A program made the translations under genes and the position numbers. Source: Bartonella kosoyi (GTDB lineage Bacteria > Pseudomonadota > Alphaproteobacteria > Rhizobiales > Rhizobiaceae). From it: 64,000 nt of DNA. Shown here piece by piece: positions 55,090 to 64,000 of this stretch; within the stretch, counting starts at the first letter, position 1, and each line of letters starts with the position of its first letter. The notes beneath the pieces are model-generated. The model searched no databases. It was given only the letters and a program-made list of their open reading frames with translations, and had not been told where the DNA came from. The stretch spans positions 558,001-622,000 of the forward strand of contig NZ_CP031843.2 of the NCBI RefSeq assembly GCF_003606325.2, written 5' to 3'.

Positions 55090-56721
55090 TTAAAGTGTAT
55101 CCACATCCAAATCATCTGTTTTTTCATTTTCTGCAGAATTTTCATCTTCTACAGGATTTTCTGCAACAAGATCAGCTTGGTCTATCCAGCCTGCTTGTAC
55201 ACGTGCGGCTAAAACCATAGCTTCTGCATCCGCGCGTGTAATGTCAAAAGGGGTTAAAACACCAGAAAAACTCTTTGTTTGACCTTCTTTACGTTCTCTC
55301 CACCCAGCTAAATCATCAACGGCATAGCCAGCAAAGTCTTCTATCGTTTTTACACCATCTTCACCCACTGCAACCAGCATAGCACTTGTCATTCCAGGAA
55401 GTGTTCGCAATTCGTCAGAAACTCCAAGCTTTTTGCGTTTGTCATCAAGTTCTTTTTCTTGATGTTCAAGATATTCGCGGGCTCGACTTTGAATTTCAGA
55501 AGCGGTATCATGGTCAAAACCATCAATAGAAGCGATTTCTTCAAGATCGATGTAGGCGATTTCTTCAATAGAAGAAAAGCCTTCTGATGCCATAACCTGT
55601 CCGATCATTTCGTCAACCTCTAAGGCTTCCATAAACAATTTACTGCGTTCAGTAAATTCTTTTTGACGATTTTCAGATTCTTCCTTTTCCGTTAAAATAT
55701 CAATGTTCCATCCTGTGAGTTGCGAAGCTAAGCGAACGTTTTGTCCACGCCGTCCAATAGCAAGGCTAAGTTGGTCATCGGGCACGATAACTTCAATGCG
55801 TTCAGCATCTTCATCAAGGATGATTTTAGAAACTTCAGCAGGTTGCAGTGCATTAACGACAAATGTTGCTGCATCAGGTGACCAAGGAATGATATCAATT
55901 TTTTCGCCTTGTAACTCAGCAACAACAGCTTGTACACGGCTTCCGCGCATTCCAACACAGGCTCCAACAGGATCAATGGAGCCATCGCGTGAAACAACGG
56001 CAATTTTGGCTCGTGAACCTGGATCACGGGCAACCGATTTGATTTCTATAATACCATCATAAATTTCCGGAACTTCCATCGTAAAAAGTTTTACCATAAA
56101 TTGAGGATGGGTGCGTGAAAGGAAAATTTGAGGTCCACGTGTTTCACGATGTACATCATTAACAAAAGCTCGGATACGGTCTCCATAGCGGAAGGATTCA
56201 CGAGGAATTAATTCATCACGACGCACAATAGCTTCGCCGCGTCCTAAATCAACGATAACGTTGCCATATTCCACACGCTTGACTGTACCAGAAATAATTT
56301 CACCAACTTTATTTTTGAATTCTTCATATTGCTGATCACGCTCTGCATCACGTACTTTTTGTACAATCACCTGTTTAGCCGATTGTGCTGCGATGCGTCC
56401 AAAATCCATAGGAGGTAAAGGATCAGCAAAAAAATCACCGATTTTTGCTTCTTCTTGATGTTTGAGTGCATCGGACAAAGTAATTTCCGTTGTATAGTCT
56501 TCAACAACATCAACAATTTTAAGCAGGCGTTGTAATTTAATTTCACCTGTTTTGGAATTGATTTCAGCACGAATATTGGTTTCTTGACCATAACGAGAAC
56601 GTGCTGCTTTCTGAATAGCGTCAGCCATCGCAGAAATAACAATTTCACGGTCGATTGACTTTTCACGTGCAACAGCATCTGCAATTTGCAGAATTTCAAG
56701 CCTGTTAGCGCTTGTAGCCAT
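55090..56721 (-). CDS. nusA: Transcription elongation/termination factor NusA
   Basis: NusA (543 residues) modulates pausing, termination and antitermination. It has an N-terminal polymerase-binding domain (about 1-125), an S1 domain (GEIISGTVKRVEYGNVIVDL), two KH domains (KIAVVSRDGSIDPVGACVGM; LSLAIGRRGQNVRLASQLTG) and two acidic C-terminal HhH repeats. The alphaproteobacterial C-terminal extension ends DDLDVDTL. ATG at 56721 has GAAGGAG upstream and is preferred over 56745. The stop directly abuts the ylxR ATG. Confidence 0.97.
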   Translation of the reverse strand: MATSANRLEILQIADAVAREKSIDREIVISAMADAIQKAARSRYGQETNIRAEINSKTGEIKLQRLLKIVDVVEDYTTEITLSDALKHQEEAKIGDFFADPLPPMDFGRIAAQSAKQVIVQKVRDAERDQQYEEFKNKVGEIISGTVKRVEYGNVIVDLGRGEAIVRRDELIPRESFRYGDRIRAFVNDVHRETRGPQIFLSRTHPQFMVKLFTMEVPEIYDGIIEIKSVARDPGSRAKIAVVSRDGSIDPVGACVGMRGSRVQAVVAELQGEKIDIIPWSPDAATFVVNALQPAEVSKIILDEDAERIEVIVPDDQLSLAIGRRGQNVRLASQLTGWNIDILTEKEESENRQKEFTERSKLFMEALEVDEMIGQVMASEGFSSIEEIAYIDLEEIASIDGFDHDTASEIQSRAREYLEHQEKELDDKRKKLGVSDELRTLPGMTSAMLVAVGEDGVKTIEDFAGYAVDDLAGWRERKEGQTKSFSGVLTPFDITRADAEAMVLAARVQAGWIDQADLVAENPVEDENSAENEKTDDLDVDTL

Positions 56722-56768
56722 CAATTTTCTCCTTCTTTGTGCCACACAATGGGTATTTCCCAGTGATA

Positions 56769-57395
56769 TTATTTCTTGAAATTGAGCGTCTTTGTTGAGT
56801 TGGTAGGATTATCTTTAGGAATGAATTGTTGACTTAAATCTTTATTTTTTTTCAATGCATCGCGAATAAGCTCATCGGTAAGCACTAAATGCGCGCTTGT
56901 GATATCACAAAATGAAATAGAGGTATACATGGCTTCTCCGTAAGCAGCTTTATCAGTGTTTAAAATAAATCCATCCTGCGTGATATTGGTAAGTATTCCA
57001 CGAAATTTCCGGCGCCCATCAATGGTTATTTTGGTTTCAATTTTTGCAAGATGTCCTTGCCAATGAAAAAAATCAGATTTTCTGACCAATGGACGATCAA
57101 TCCCAGGCGATGAGATTTCTAAATGATATTTGCGTTCGATAACATTTTTTACATCAAGAAGGGGGGAAATAGTTCGACTAACAGTTTCACAATCTTCTAC
57201 GGTGAGAGAACCATCAGCACGTTCAACCATAATTTGAAGTGTTAAACCATTTTGTCCAAGAAGCTTCACACGAACCAAACGAAAACCTAAAGGCTTAAGC
57301 AGCGGAATGATAAGAGCAGCAACCCGCGCCTCGATACCATCTTCTTCAAACAGACGTGGTTCGTCAAGATTGCTTATTTTTTTAGCTTCGTTCAT
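56769..57395 (-). CDS. rimP: Ribosome maturation factor RimP
   Basis: RimP (208 residues) is needed for 30S subunit assembly. Family motifs are LKPLGFRLVRVKLLGQNGLT, DCETVSRTISPLLDV and YHLEISSPGIDRPLVRKSDF. The frame is open back to 57470, but that would run through a terminator-like hairpin at 57435-57464 that follows trmB; ATG at 57395 avoids this and gives a normal length. It is first in rimP-nusA-ylxR-infB-rbfA-truB. Confidence 0.94.
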   Translation of the reverse strand: MNEAKKISNLDEPRLFEEDGIEARVAALIIPLLKPLGFRLVRVKLLGQNGLTLQIMVERADGSLTVEDCETVSRTISPLLDVKNVIERKYHLEISSPGIDRPLVRKSDFFHWQGHLAKIETKITIDGRRKFRGILTNITQDGFILNTDKAAYGEAMYTSISFCDITSAHLVLTDELIRDALKKNKDLSQQFIPKDNPTNSTKTLNFKK

Positions 57396-57434
57396 ACATT
57401 TTATCCAAGTTATTTTCGTCAGTTTCATGATATT

Positions 57435-57464
57435 AAAAAAGAGCAGGTCCAACGACCCACTCTT
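57435..57464 (-). terminator. Terminator between trmB and rimP
   Basis: On the minus strand an 11-bp stem AAGAGTGGGTC/GGCCTGCTCTT-like (two wobble pairs, read as AAGAGTGGGTC with GACCTGCTCTT) and short loop is followed by TTTTTT. It ends the metK-trmB message and separates it from the rimP operon, and it argues against the longer rimP start. Confidence 0.75.
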
Positions 57465-57546
57465 CATCATAAGACCAAGAATTTAGTTATTGATACTCTT
57501 AAATTCAAAATTTTTCAAGATGTTTGTGAGAAAAGCTCTTGATCAT

Positions 57547-58248
57547 TTATGTCTTTATAAAGGTAAGATAGGCAGGCGTTCGTCCTTCGCGTAAAGCTTT
57601 TGCTTCATAGCGTGTACCTTTCCATAGTGGATAAGGGGTTTTCCAATCTTGGGGACTTTCTGCTTTCCATTCAAAGTGATCATGGTGTGCACAATGATAG
57701 AGGGTCCAGTTTACATAACTGTCTATATCGCTCGCAAAGCGAAAAAATTTTCCCTTTTTAAGAACGCGAGCGAAACGGTTAAGATTTTTTATATTGATGA
57801 AACGTCGTTTCCAGTGTTTCTTTTTCGGCCAAGGATCAGGATAGAAAAGATCTATGCCATCAAGCGAGTTATCAGGGAGCCAATCAAGCAGGTGCGTAGC
57901 ATCATTATTATAGAGGCGAAGATGATTTTGATGGTGTGTATGCTGTTCAAGGGAAAACAATATTTTTGCCATGCCATTGATAAAGGGCTCGACACCGATA
58001 AAACCGGTTTGTGGAAAATGTTCCATTTCATGGAGTAAATGTTCACCGCTACCAAAGCCGATTTCAAGTCGAATTTCTTTTACTTTGTTTGAAAATAAGG
58101 AGGTAATATTTGAAGGAGGGGGGATATTTAAATCAATATTAAAATTAGGAAGAAGCATTTTTATACGCGCGAGCTGATTGTTTCCCAGCCGCTTTCCTTT
58201 TCGACGTCCAAAAAAGGCTTCACTCTTGTGCGTATTATATTGAATCAT
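57547..58248 (-). CDS. trmB: tRNA (guanine-N7)-methyltransferase (TrmB)
   Basis: TrmB makes m7G46 in tRNA. The 233-residue protein has the SAM motif [15 protein letters not shown] and the catalytic/substrate segment [18 protein letters not shown], unmistakable for TrmB. The ATG overlaps the metK stop (ATGA), giving coupled translation; the methyl donor SAM is made by MetK. Confidence 0.96.
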   Translation of the reverse strand: MIQYNTHKSEAFFGRRKGKRLGNNQLARIKMLLPNFNIDLNIPPPSNITSLFSNKVKEIRLEIGFGSGEHLLHEMEHFPQTGFIGVEPFINGMAKILFSLEQHTHHQNHLRLYNNDATHLLDWLPDNSLDGIDLFYPDPWPKKKHWKRRFINIKNLNRFARVLKKGKFFRFASDIDSYVNWTLYHCAHHDHFEWKAESPQDWKTPYPLWKGTRYEAKALREGRTPAYLTFIKT

Positions 58249-59513
58249 GGAATTTTGATCATCGTTTGAAGCGTTTTCACAAGATCAGTTTTTTCCCATG
58301 AAAACGAACCATCATGCTTTGGTTTTCGCCCAAAATGACCGTAAGCAGCTGTTTTTGTATAGATTGGTTTATTAAGGTCAAGATGTTTGCGAATTCCGGT
58401 GGGGGAAAGGTCCATTATTTTGCGAATAGCTGCCTCGATAACCTTTTCATCAACCTTTCCTGTCCCATGAAAATTAAGATAAATCGACAAAGGTTGTGCA
58501 ATACCAATGGCATAGGAGAGTTGAATTGTGCATCGCTCTGCTAAATGAGCCGCAACAATATTTTTAGCCAGATAGCGTGCCGCATAGGCTGCAGAACGGT
58601 CAACTTTTGTTGTATCTTTTCCTGAGAAAGCGCCACCTCCATGGGGGGCAGCACCTCCATAAGTGTCCACGATAATTTTGCGTCCTGTTAATCCAGCATC
58701 GCTTTGAGGACCACCAATGACAAATTTTCCTGTTGGGTTAATATACCAACTGCATTGAGCTGCAATAGGAATATCATGTAAAGCTTGACGAATATAAGGC
58801 TCAACAACTGTGCGGACTTTATTGGAATCCCAACTTTCGTCAAGATGTTGTGTTGAAAGAACGATGGATGTGACCTCTATGGGTTTTCCATCTTTATAGC
58901 GTATGGTGATTTGGCTTTTAGCATCTGGTCCTAATTTCCCAGTTTCTCCTTCTCCTTTATGGCGGGCTGCGGCAAGAAGTTTGAGAATCTTATGTGCATA
59001 ATAAATTGGTGCAGGCATAAATTCAGGTGTCTCACGGCAAGCATATCCAAACATGATGCCTTGATCACCTGCTCCTTCTTCACCATGCCGATCCGTCGCA
59101 TTATCAACGCCTCTTGCAATGTCAGCGGATTGAGGGCGCAAAAGAACATCAATTTTAACAGTTTTCCAATGGAATCCTGGTTGTTCATAGCCAATGGCGC
59201 GAATAGCACGGCGCGCTGCTGTACGAAAACGCGTAGGATTAATGAGTGGAAAGCCAGTTTCATCATAGATAAATTCTTTATTTTTATCTTTTTTTAAGAG
59301 TGTATCAGGAACACGGACTTCACCAGCGATAACAACACGGTTTACACTGACGAGAGTTTCGCAAGCAACGCGCACTAACCAAGGATCAGTCCCAGTCTTT
59401 TGCGCTTCTTTATAGATCATATCAACGATTTCATCGGAAATACGATCACAAATTTTATCAGGATGCCCTTCCGATACCGATTCGCTTGTAAAAAGATAAT
59501 CTTGATGCGGCAT
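58245..59513 (-). CDS. metK: S-adenosylmethionine synthetase (MetK)
   Basis: MetK makes SAM from methionine and ATP. The 422-residue protein starts [20 protein letters not shown] with the metal/ATP-binding His and Asp, and has [12 protein letters not shown] and [19 protein letters not shown] signatures. The frame extends to 59582, but ATG at 59513 has GAAGGAG upstream. The roughly 125-bp leader between the HTH gene and metK shows TTGACG as a possible -35 but no clear SAM riboswitch. Confidence 0.97.
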   Translation of the reverse strand: MPHQDYLFTSESVSEGHPDKICDRISDEIVDMIYKEAQKTGTDPWLVRVACETLVSVNRVVIAGEVRVPDTLLKKDKNKEFIYDETGFPLINPTRFRTAARRAIRAIGYEQPGFHWKTVKIDVLLRPQSADIARGVDNATDRHGEEGAGDQGIMFGYACRETPEFMPAPIYYAHKILKLLAAARHKGEGETGKLGPDAKSQITIRYKDGKPIEVTSIVLSTQHLDESWDSNKVRTVVEPYIRQALHDIPIAAQCSWYINPTGKFVIGGPQSDAGLTGRKIIVDTYGGAAPHGGGAFSGKDTTKVDRSAAYAARYLAKNIVAAHLAERCTIQLSYAIGIAQPLSIYLNFHGTGKVDEKVIEAAIRKIMDLSPTGIRKHLDLNKPIYTKTAAYGHFGRKPKHDGSFSWEKTDLVKTLQTMIKIP

Positions 59514-59638
59514 AGGAACTCCTTCAAAAAAGAAAACCAACAATTCAATTAATTGCCTACTAAAGTTGCTACGGTTTGCCAATTCGACAGCAAATCGTCA
59601 ATGCGAATTTATATGAATAAGAGAGAAAAAATATAAAT

Positions 59639-60058
59639 TTAATTTGATAGCTTATTTGTCAAATCTTCCTCAGAAAGTGCTTTTGCCAAATCAATGATTT
59701 TTCGACGCACTTTAGCATCAGAGATATTCGTAAAAGCTCGCATGAGTTGGATACCTTCGCTGCTAGAACAAAAGTCCATAAAATTGTGATCACTTTCAGC
59801 AAAACCTTCTACTTGTTGAGAGGTAAGTCCTTTATCAAAAAAATAAGAAACAGGAACATCCATAATTTCTGCTATCGCTTGAAGACGACTGGCACCGATA
59901 CGGTTTGTTCCTTTTTCATATTTTTGAATTTGCTGAAAAGTGATGCCTAATTTTTCACCTAGTTTTTCTTGAGTAAGTCCTAAAATATTACGACGTAAAC
60001 GGATACGAGTTCCAACATAGATATCTATAGGGTCAGGTTTTTTTCTAGTTTCGGTCAT
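59639..60058 (-). CDS. XRE-family helix-turn-helix transcriptional regulator
   Basis: This 139-residue regulator has an XRE DNA-binding domain (about residues 12-75; RLRRNILGLTQEKLGEKL, TFQQIQKYEKGTNRIGASRL). A C-terminal helical tail carries no recognised ligand domain. The family is conserved between lnt and metK in Rhizobiales. The target genes are unknown; metK directly downstream is an obvious candidate. The ATG is at 60058 and has only a weak ribosome site. Confidence 0.9.
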   Translation of the reverse strand: MTETRKKPDPIDIYVGTRIRLRRNILGLTQEKLGEKLGITFQQIQKYEKGTNRIGASRLQAIAEIMDVPVSYFFDKGLTSQQVEGFAESDHNFMDFCSSSEGIQLMRAFTNISDAKVRRKIIDLAKALSEEDLTNKLSN

Positions 60059-60207
60059 AATGCAACTCTTTAATTTCCAGCACTTTTATTTTAAATCAAC
60101 ATCAGATTTATGCGAAGTTGATTTATCATATAATTAAAATAATATGTAATATTTTTTCCCAATATTACTGGTACACGCAACATAATACCGCACAAGGAGC
60201 ACTTGAA

Positions 60208-61824
60208 TCATTTAAGCTGTTTTGTAGAACCAAAACCAATACGACACAATAGCATAAGGATGAATAAGATAAAAGTAGAGAAAGTTCTGTATTCATTGCT
60301 TCCTATAGGAGTAATGGATGATGGAATTTCTGAATCAATAATGCCCACAGCATTTTGCTGAAGAGCTACAACGATTCGTCCATAAGAATCAATAACAGCT
60401 GATATTCCATTATTGGCTGCTCGTATGAGGGGAATTCCCAGTTCAACGGCACGAAGCTGTGCTTGTTGAAGATGTTGATAGGGTCCTGGTGATACACCAA
60501 ACCATGCATCATTTGTAACATTAACGATTGCTTGAGGCGGGGAACCTTTAAAAGTCATTTCATGAGGAAATATTGCTTCATAACAAACCAACGGTAGATA
60601 AGAAAATCCGTTTGGCATGGTGACAGTTTTGCGCACATGTGCAGCACTATATCCACCAATATTATCAGTGAGAATACGTAATCCAATTTTTTCCAATAAA
60701 TTCTGATAGGGAAGATACTCACCAAAAGGGACCAAATGAAGTTTATCGGAAGTGTGTAAAATATTACCTTGAGCGTTAATGACTGCAATAGTATTAAAAT
60801 ATTGTGTTTGGGAATGAGGGATATCATCATTGGCGCGTATCGCTCCGATAATAGCCCATTGTTTAGGTTTTAAAAGAGAGGCAATATGCATTGTGACAGA
60901 TGAGTTATCATAGAGAAGGTAAGGAACAGATGCTTCAGGCCATACGATAAAATCGGGTTCTGGATTTTTATCAGTTATTGGTGCTGCACTCAGATGCATA
61001 TGTGCTTCCAATATAGCTTCTCGTGTATTATCGCGCAATTTTATATTTTGTTGGATAGAAGGTTGAACAATGCGAACCCAATAATTGCTCTTTTGATCTT
61101 CAGTTGTATTCTCTATCGTATGGAGACGATAAAATCCAAAACCACTGTGAATGAATATAAGTGCTAAGCAAAGAAAAAGTGCTGCTTTCTTTTTTTCATC
61201 AGTGAGTAAAACTGTTGGTAAACTGTAGGTTAAGACAGCAAGAATATTCATTCCGTAAAGTCCTACGATTGCATCAGATTGCATGAACATCGGGGTTGGC
61301 ATGGCTGTATAGCCAAGAGCATTCCACGGAAATCCTGTGAATAAGAACGCACGCAACCACTCGGACAATCCTAAGGCAAAGGCTAAAACGAAAAAGCGTG
61401 CTATTCCTTTTGTCCATAATAAACCGACAATGAAACCAGAAAAAAACCAATAAAGAGAAAGGTAGAGAGGAGGAAATAAGATGGCGAATGGGATCGCCCA
61501 ACCAAAAGAATCTGGATCTGTCAACAAAGCATTGCAGAGCCACCAAAGTCCGCAAATAAAATAACTAAAACCAAAAGTTCCACAGCTTAAAGCGTAGATA
61601 AAAAAATGTTTTTTATTGTTTGGAGAGGACTGTATTGAGTCAAGTAAAACGATAAAAATGGGAAAAGTTAGAAAGCACAGAGGTGTTAAATAAAAGGGTG
61701 GCAGTGCAAGGGAAGTAAGAGCACCACATAGAAATATCCATGCTTGTCGCTTCCAGCCGGTAATAGAGAACAAAAAAACGATAAAATTGTTTAAAAACGC
61801 TCGACTATTCTTTAGAGATGGCAT
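60208..61824 (-). CDS. lnt: Apolipoprotein N-acyltransferase (Lnt)
   Basis: Lnt adds the third acyl chain to lipoproteins such as Omp10 in the inner membrane. The 538-residue protein has about six hydrophobic segments before a nitrilase-like periplasmic domain. The catalytic triad is visible: Glu in FIVWPEASVPYL, Lys in TSDKLHLVPFGEYLPY and Cys in LPLVCYEAIFP. One membrane segment at the C-terminus closes the protein. ATG at 61824 lies inside the end of corC (20-bp overlap); 61842 is an alternative. Confidence 0.95.
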   Translation of the reverse strand: MPSLKNSRAFLNNFIVFLFSITGWKRQAWIFLCGALTSLALPPFYLTPLCFLTFPIFIVLLDSIQSSPNNKKHFFIYALSCGTFGFSYFICGLWWLCNALLTDPDSFGWAIPFAILFPPLYLSLYWFFSGFIVGLLWTKGIARFFVLAFALGLSEWLRAFLFTGFPWNALGYTAMPTPMFMQSDAIVGLYGMNILAVLTYSLPTVLLTDEKKKAALFLCLALIFIHSGFGFYRLHTIENTTEDQKSNYWVRIVQPSIQQNIKLRDNTREAILEAHMHLSAAPITDKNPEPDFIVWPEASVPYLLYDNSSVTMHIASLLKPKQWAIIGAIRANDDIPHSQTQYFNTIAVINAQGNILHTSDKLHLVPFGEYLPYQNLLEKIGLRILTDNIGGYSAAHVRKTVTMPNGFSYLPLVCYEAIFPHEMTFKGSPPQAIVNVTNDAWFGVSPGPYQHLQQAQLRAVELGIPLIRAANNGISAVIDSYGRIVVALQQNAVGIIDSEIPSSITPIGSNEYRTFSTFILFILMLLCRIGFGSTKQLK

Positions 61825-62830
61825 TGTTTTCAAAATTTTCATTTTCTGGAATGCGAAAAATGCGCAATCGCTTAATTCGGCGTTTATCAGCTTCTAAAAT
61901 ACGGAATTTATAGCCAGGAACAGCTTCGACAACTTCACCTTTTGCAGGAATACGATCAAGAATGGAAACAATTAAACCACCAATAGTATCAACCTCATCA
62001 CCATATTCCCCTACGATAAAATCAGGTCCAAGAGCTTTCTCTACATCTTCTAATTCGGTTCTTGCATCCACGAGCCACTTATTATTGTGTTCGCGTACGA
62101 TCGCATTGTCAACATGATCATGTTCATCTTCGATATCACCAACAACCAATTCAACAATATCCTCCATCGAAACGAGACCATCTGTTCCCCCATGTTCATC
62201 AATAACTAGAGCCATTTGTGTTCGTGTGGTTTGCATTCGTGTTAATAATTTGCTTGCAAGCATAGAACTGGGAACAAAGAGAACGGTTCGAATCAAATCT
62301 AATTCACCGATGGGGGTATGTAAATCTGTATGGTTTAATGGAAGCAAATCGGATTTCTGTTCGGTTTTTGTAGAGTTAATAATAAAGCGAGTCATATAGT
62401 TAAGAATATCGCGGATATGGATCATGCCGCGTGGATCGTCTAAAGTTTCAGCATAAACAGGGATGCGAGAATGACCAATTTTTGCGAAACATTTAAGGGC
62501 TTCTCCAAGCGAGGTATTTATTTCCAATGCTTCAATTTCAGAACGCGGTATCATAACATCATCCACGCGTGCTTCACGCAAGCGTAAAATATTATGCAGC
62601 ATCGTACGTTCTTCAGGTGAGAAGAGGGCGGTATCTTTTTCATTGTTAGTTGTAAGCGCAACGGTAAGATCATCGCGCAGTGACGTAGATGCACAATGAC
62701 GCCCCCGTAAGAATGAAAACAAATGATTCATCAGAGAATATTTTTCTGTATGATTGGTCTGTTGAGAGGGATCTTTTTCATTATTAGAAGATATTTGATT
62801 ATTATTTTGTGCATTTATTTTGTTTGCCAT
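61805..62830 (-). CDS. Hemolysin/CorC-family protein with CBS and transporter-associated domains
   Basis: This 341-residue soluble protein has a CBS pair (MIPRSEIEALEINTSLGEAL; MALVIDEHGGTDGLVSMEDI) and a C-terminal CorC_HlyC domain (DTIGGLIVSILDRIPAKGE, YKFRILEADKRRIKRLRI). The N-terminal ~50 residues are Asn/Gln-rich and unstructured. It lacks the DUF21 membrane domain, as is usual for the CorC form next to ybeY and lnt. Proposed roles are Mg/Co efflux or membrane support; the name haemolysin is historical. Confidence 0.9.
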   Translation of the reverse strand: MANKINAQNNNQISSNNEKDPSQQTNHTEKYSLMNHLFSFLRGRHCASTSLRDDLTVALTTNNEKDTALFSPEERTMLHNILRLREARVDDVMIPRSEIEALEINTSLGEALKCFAKIGHSRIPVYAETLDDPRGMIHIRDILNYMTRFIINSTKTEQKSDLLPLNHTDLHTPIGELDLIRTVLFVPSSMLASKLLTRMQTTRTQMALVIDEHGGTDGLVSMEDIVELVVGDIEDEHDHVDNAIVREHNNKWLVDARTELEDVEKALGPDFIVGEYGDEVDTIGGLIVSILDRIPAKGEVVEAVPGYKFRILEADKRRIKRLRIFRIPENENFENNAISKE

Positions 62831-62914
62831 GGTTTTAAAATCTTCTAAACTTTCTTTTTATGATAGGTGAATGAGAGGTTTTAAATGGTATGCTCGTCAT
62901 ATTGATTTTAAAAG

Positions 62915-63406
62915 TTAAATTTTATCATTTATAGATAACTCAGCGTAAGGATCTTTTATGGAGAGCTTTTGAAGAATTTCTTTTTCGAGTTTTTCCATTT
63001 GATGTGCTTCATCATCGGTTTCATGGTCATAGCCAAGAAGATGCAAGATACCATGAACAATCATATGCGTTAAATGGTCTTGCAATGTTTTTCCTTGTCT
63101 TTCTGCTTCGAGAACAACAGTTTCTCGCGCAATAATAATATCACCCAGCATAGGACCAGGAGGGTTTCCTGCTTTAATTGGGAATGCCGGAAAGGATAAT
63201 ACATTGGTGGATTTATTTTTACCCCGCCATTGCGCATTGATTTGTGTCATATGCTCATCATCCGTAAAAAGCAGACTAATCTCGCTTACAACATTTTCCA
63301 ATGAAACATGATGCATTGCCATCGTTAATGCTTTTTCGGTGATATTATAAAGCATTTTCTCATCATTCCACCCTGCGCTTTTAACCATTATATCAATAAT
63401 AATCAT
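62915..63406 (-). CDS. ybeY: Endoribonuclease YbeY / rRNA maturation factor
   Basis: YbeY (163 residues) is a metal-dependent RNase acting in 16S rRNA maturation and ribosome quality control. The metal site [16 protein letters not shown] is complete (three His), and [12 protein letters not shown] is the second family motif. The ATG overlaps the phoH stop by 4 bp (ATGA). The order phoH-ybeY-corC-lnt is conserved in many proteobacteria. Confidence 0.95.
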   Translation of the reverse strand: MIIIDIMVKSAGWNDEKMLYNITEKALTMAMHHVSLENVVSEISLLFTDDEHMTQINAQWRGKNKSTNVLSFPAFPIKAGNPPGPMLGDIIIARETVVLEAERQGKTLQDHLTHMIVHGILHLLGYDHETDDEAHQMEKLEKEILQKLSIKDPYAELSINDKI

Positions 63407-64000
63407 GATGAATCAAATTCATTTTTTAATGTATTGCATACGCGTGATTTTTTTTTATTTTGTATTTCAGAATCACGATCATAGGCATGAACAATAGCAG
63501 CAACAAGCGGGTGGCGTACAACATCTTTTTCATCAAAGCGCACAATGGCAATATTTTCTACATTTGAAAGAATACGGATTGCTTCAATGAGACCTGATTT
63601 TTGCCCTATAGGCAAATCAATTTGGCTTACATCACCGGTAACAATCATACGTGTTCCTTCTCCAAGACGTGTGAGGAACATTTTCATTTGCATCGGTGTC
63701 GTATTTTGTGCCTCATCAAGAATAACCGCAGCATGAGCAAGTGTTCGCCCACGCATAAAGGCAAGAGGAGCGATTTCTATGACACCAGAAGCTAAAATGC
63801 GTTCTATTTTTGCAGCAGGCATCATATCATAAAGAGCATCATAAAGTGGTCGTAAATAGGGGTCGACTTTTTCTTTAAGATCACCGGGAAGAAACCCCAG
63901 ATGTTCTCCAGCTTCAACAGCAGGACGTGAGAGAATAATTCGCTCAATGATACCACGTTCTAGAAGCATTGCAGCATGTGCAACAGCAAGATACGTTTTT
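63403..64000 (-). CDS. phoH: PhoH-family ATPase, 5' end missing
   Basis: The frame is open to the right edge of the window, where it reads [16 protein letters not shown], the end of the Walker A helix region (TGKT-type). Further motifs are [18 protein letters not shown], Walker [13 protein letters not shown] and [13 protein letters not shown]. The protein is a cytoplasmic nucleotide-binding ATPase, proposed to act in RNA metabolism with YbeY. About 198 C-terminal residues are in the window; the start is outside. Confidence 0.94.
   Translation of the reverse strand, partial: KTYLAVAHAAMLLERGIIERIILSRPAVEAGEHLGFLPGDLKEKVDPYLRPLYDALYDMMPAAKIERILASGVIEIAPLAFMRGRTLAHAAVILDEAQNTTPMQMKMFLTRLGEGTRMIVTGDVSQIDLPIGQKSGLIEAIRILSNVENIAIVRFDEKDVVRHPLVAAIVHAYDRDSEIQNKKKSRVCNTLKNEFDSS

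Noticed and set aside
57396-57470. N-terminal extension of RimP
   Set aside because: It would be encoded across a terminator hairpin and adds residues not typical of the family.
59514-59638. SAM riboswitch before metK
   Set aside because: No convincing SAM-II or other SAM aptamer pattern could be drawn from the 125-bp leader by eye.

Overview
The window looks like a stretch of chromosome from a Bartonella-type alphaproteobacterium (Rhizobiales). It is AT-rich and carries alphaproteobacterial markers: a lipoprotein closely resembling Brucella Omp10, an HslV with the rhizobial N-terminal propeptide, a Fur without the usual CxxC metal motif, and the lnt / HTH / metK / trmB neighbourhood. The genus call rests on remembered protein similarity and gene order, not on a search. 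There are no rRNA or intact tRNA genes, CRISPR arrays, insertion sequences or prophage genes.

Layout. 1-5.2 kb holds envelope genes: a partial DUF459/SGNH protein, an MltB-type transglycosylase, galU-kdsD and omp10. 5.4-8.8 kb has an enhancer-binding-protein-like regulator with a degraded receiver and ATPase, then a phospholipase D/cardiolipin-synthase-like protein. 8.9-14.3 kb carries guaB, a 48-codon antisense-strand ORF, an RsmB-type methyltransferase and guaA. 14.5-20.4 kb is a glycerol-3-phosphate module: ugpQ-like phosphodiesterase, then ugpB-A-E-C behind a candidate tandem Pho box. 21.3-24 kb is a zinc ABC transporter on the minus strand behind a large Zur-like palindrome. 24-28.3 kb is nrdHIEF behind a candidate NrdR box and a long hairpin-rich leader. 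28.3-33.6 kb (minus) is secA, fur, prfA and prmC. 34-37 kb holds a parvulin, argJ and mutT.

37.6-42.1 kb (minus) is ansA, coaA, an M17 aminopeptidase and a dead NlpC/P60 gene. 42.3-44.2 kb is hslVU. 44.2-48 kb (minus) is an RsmC-like methyltransferase, pnp and rpsO. 48.3-50 kb is an MFS exporter. 50.4-57.4 kb (minus) is the transcription/translation operon rimP-nusA-ylxR-infB-rbfA-truB. 57.5-64 kb (minus) is phoH-ybeY-corC-lnt, an HTH regulator, metK and trmB.

Most genes are conserved housekeeping genes. The unusual points are regulatory or degenerative: the tandem Pho box, the paired Zur-like operator, the NrdR-like box with its roughly 490-nt leader, the regulator whose phosphorylation and ATPase residues are lost, and an NlpC/P60 gene with both a 1-nt frameshift and loss of its catalytic cysteine. 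Several intergenic stretches of 0.4-1 kb are non-coding as far as I can see, as is common in reduced Bartonella genomes. I found no clear new multi-gene system.
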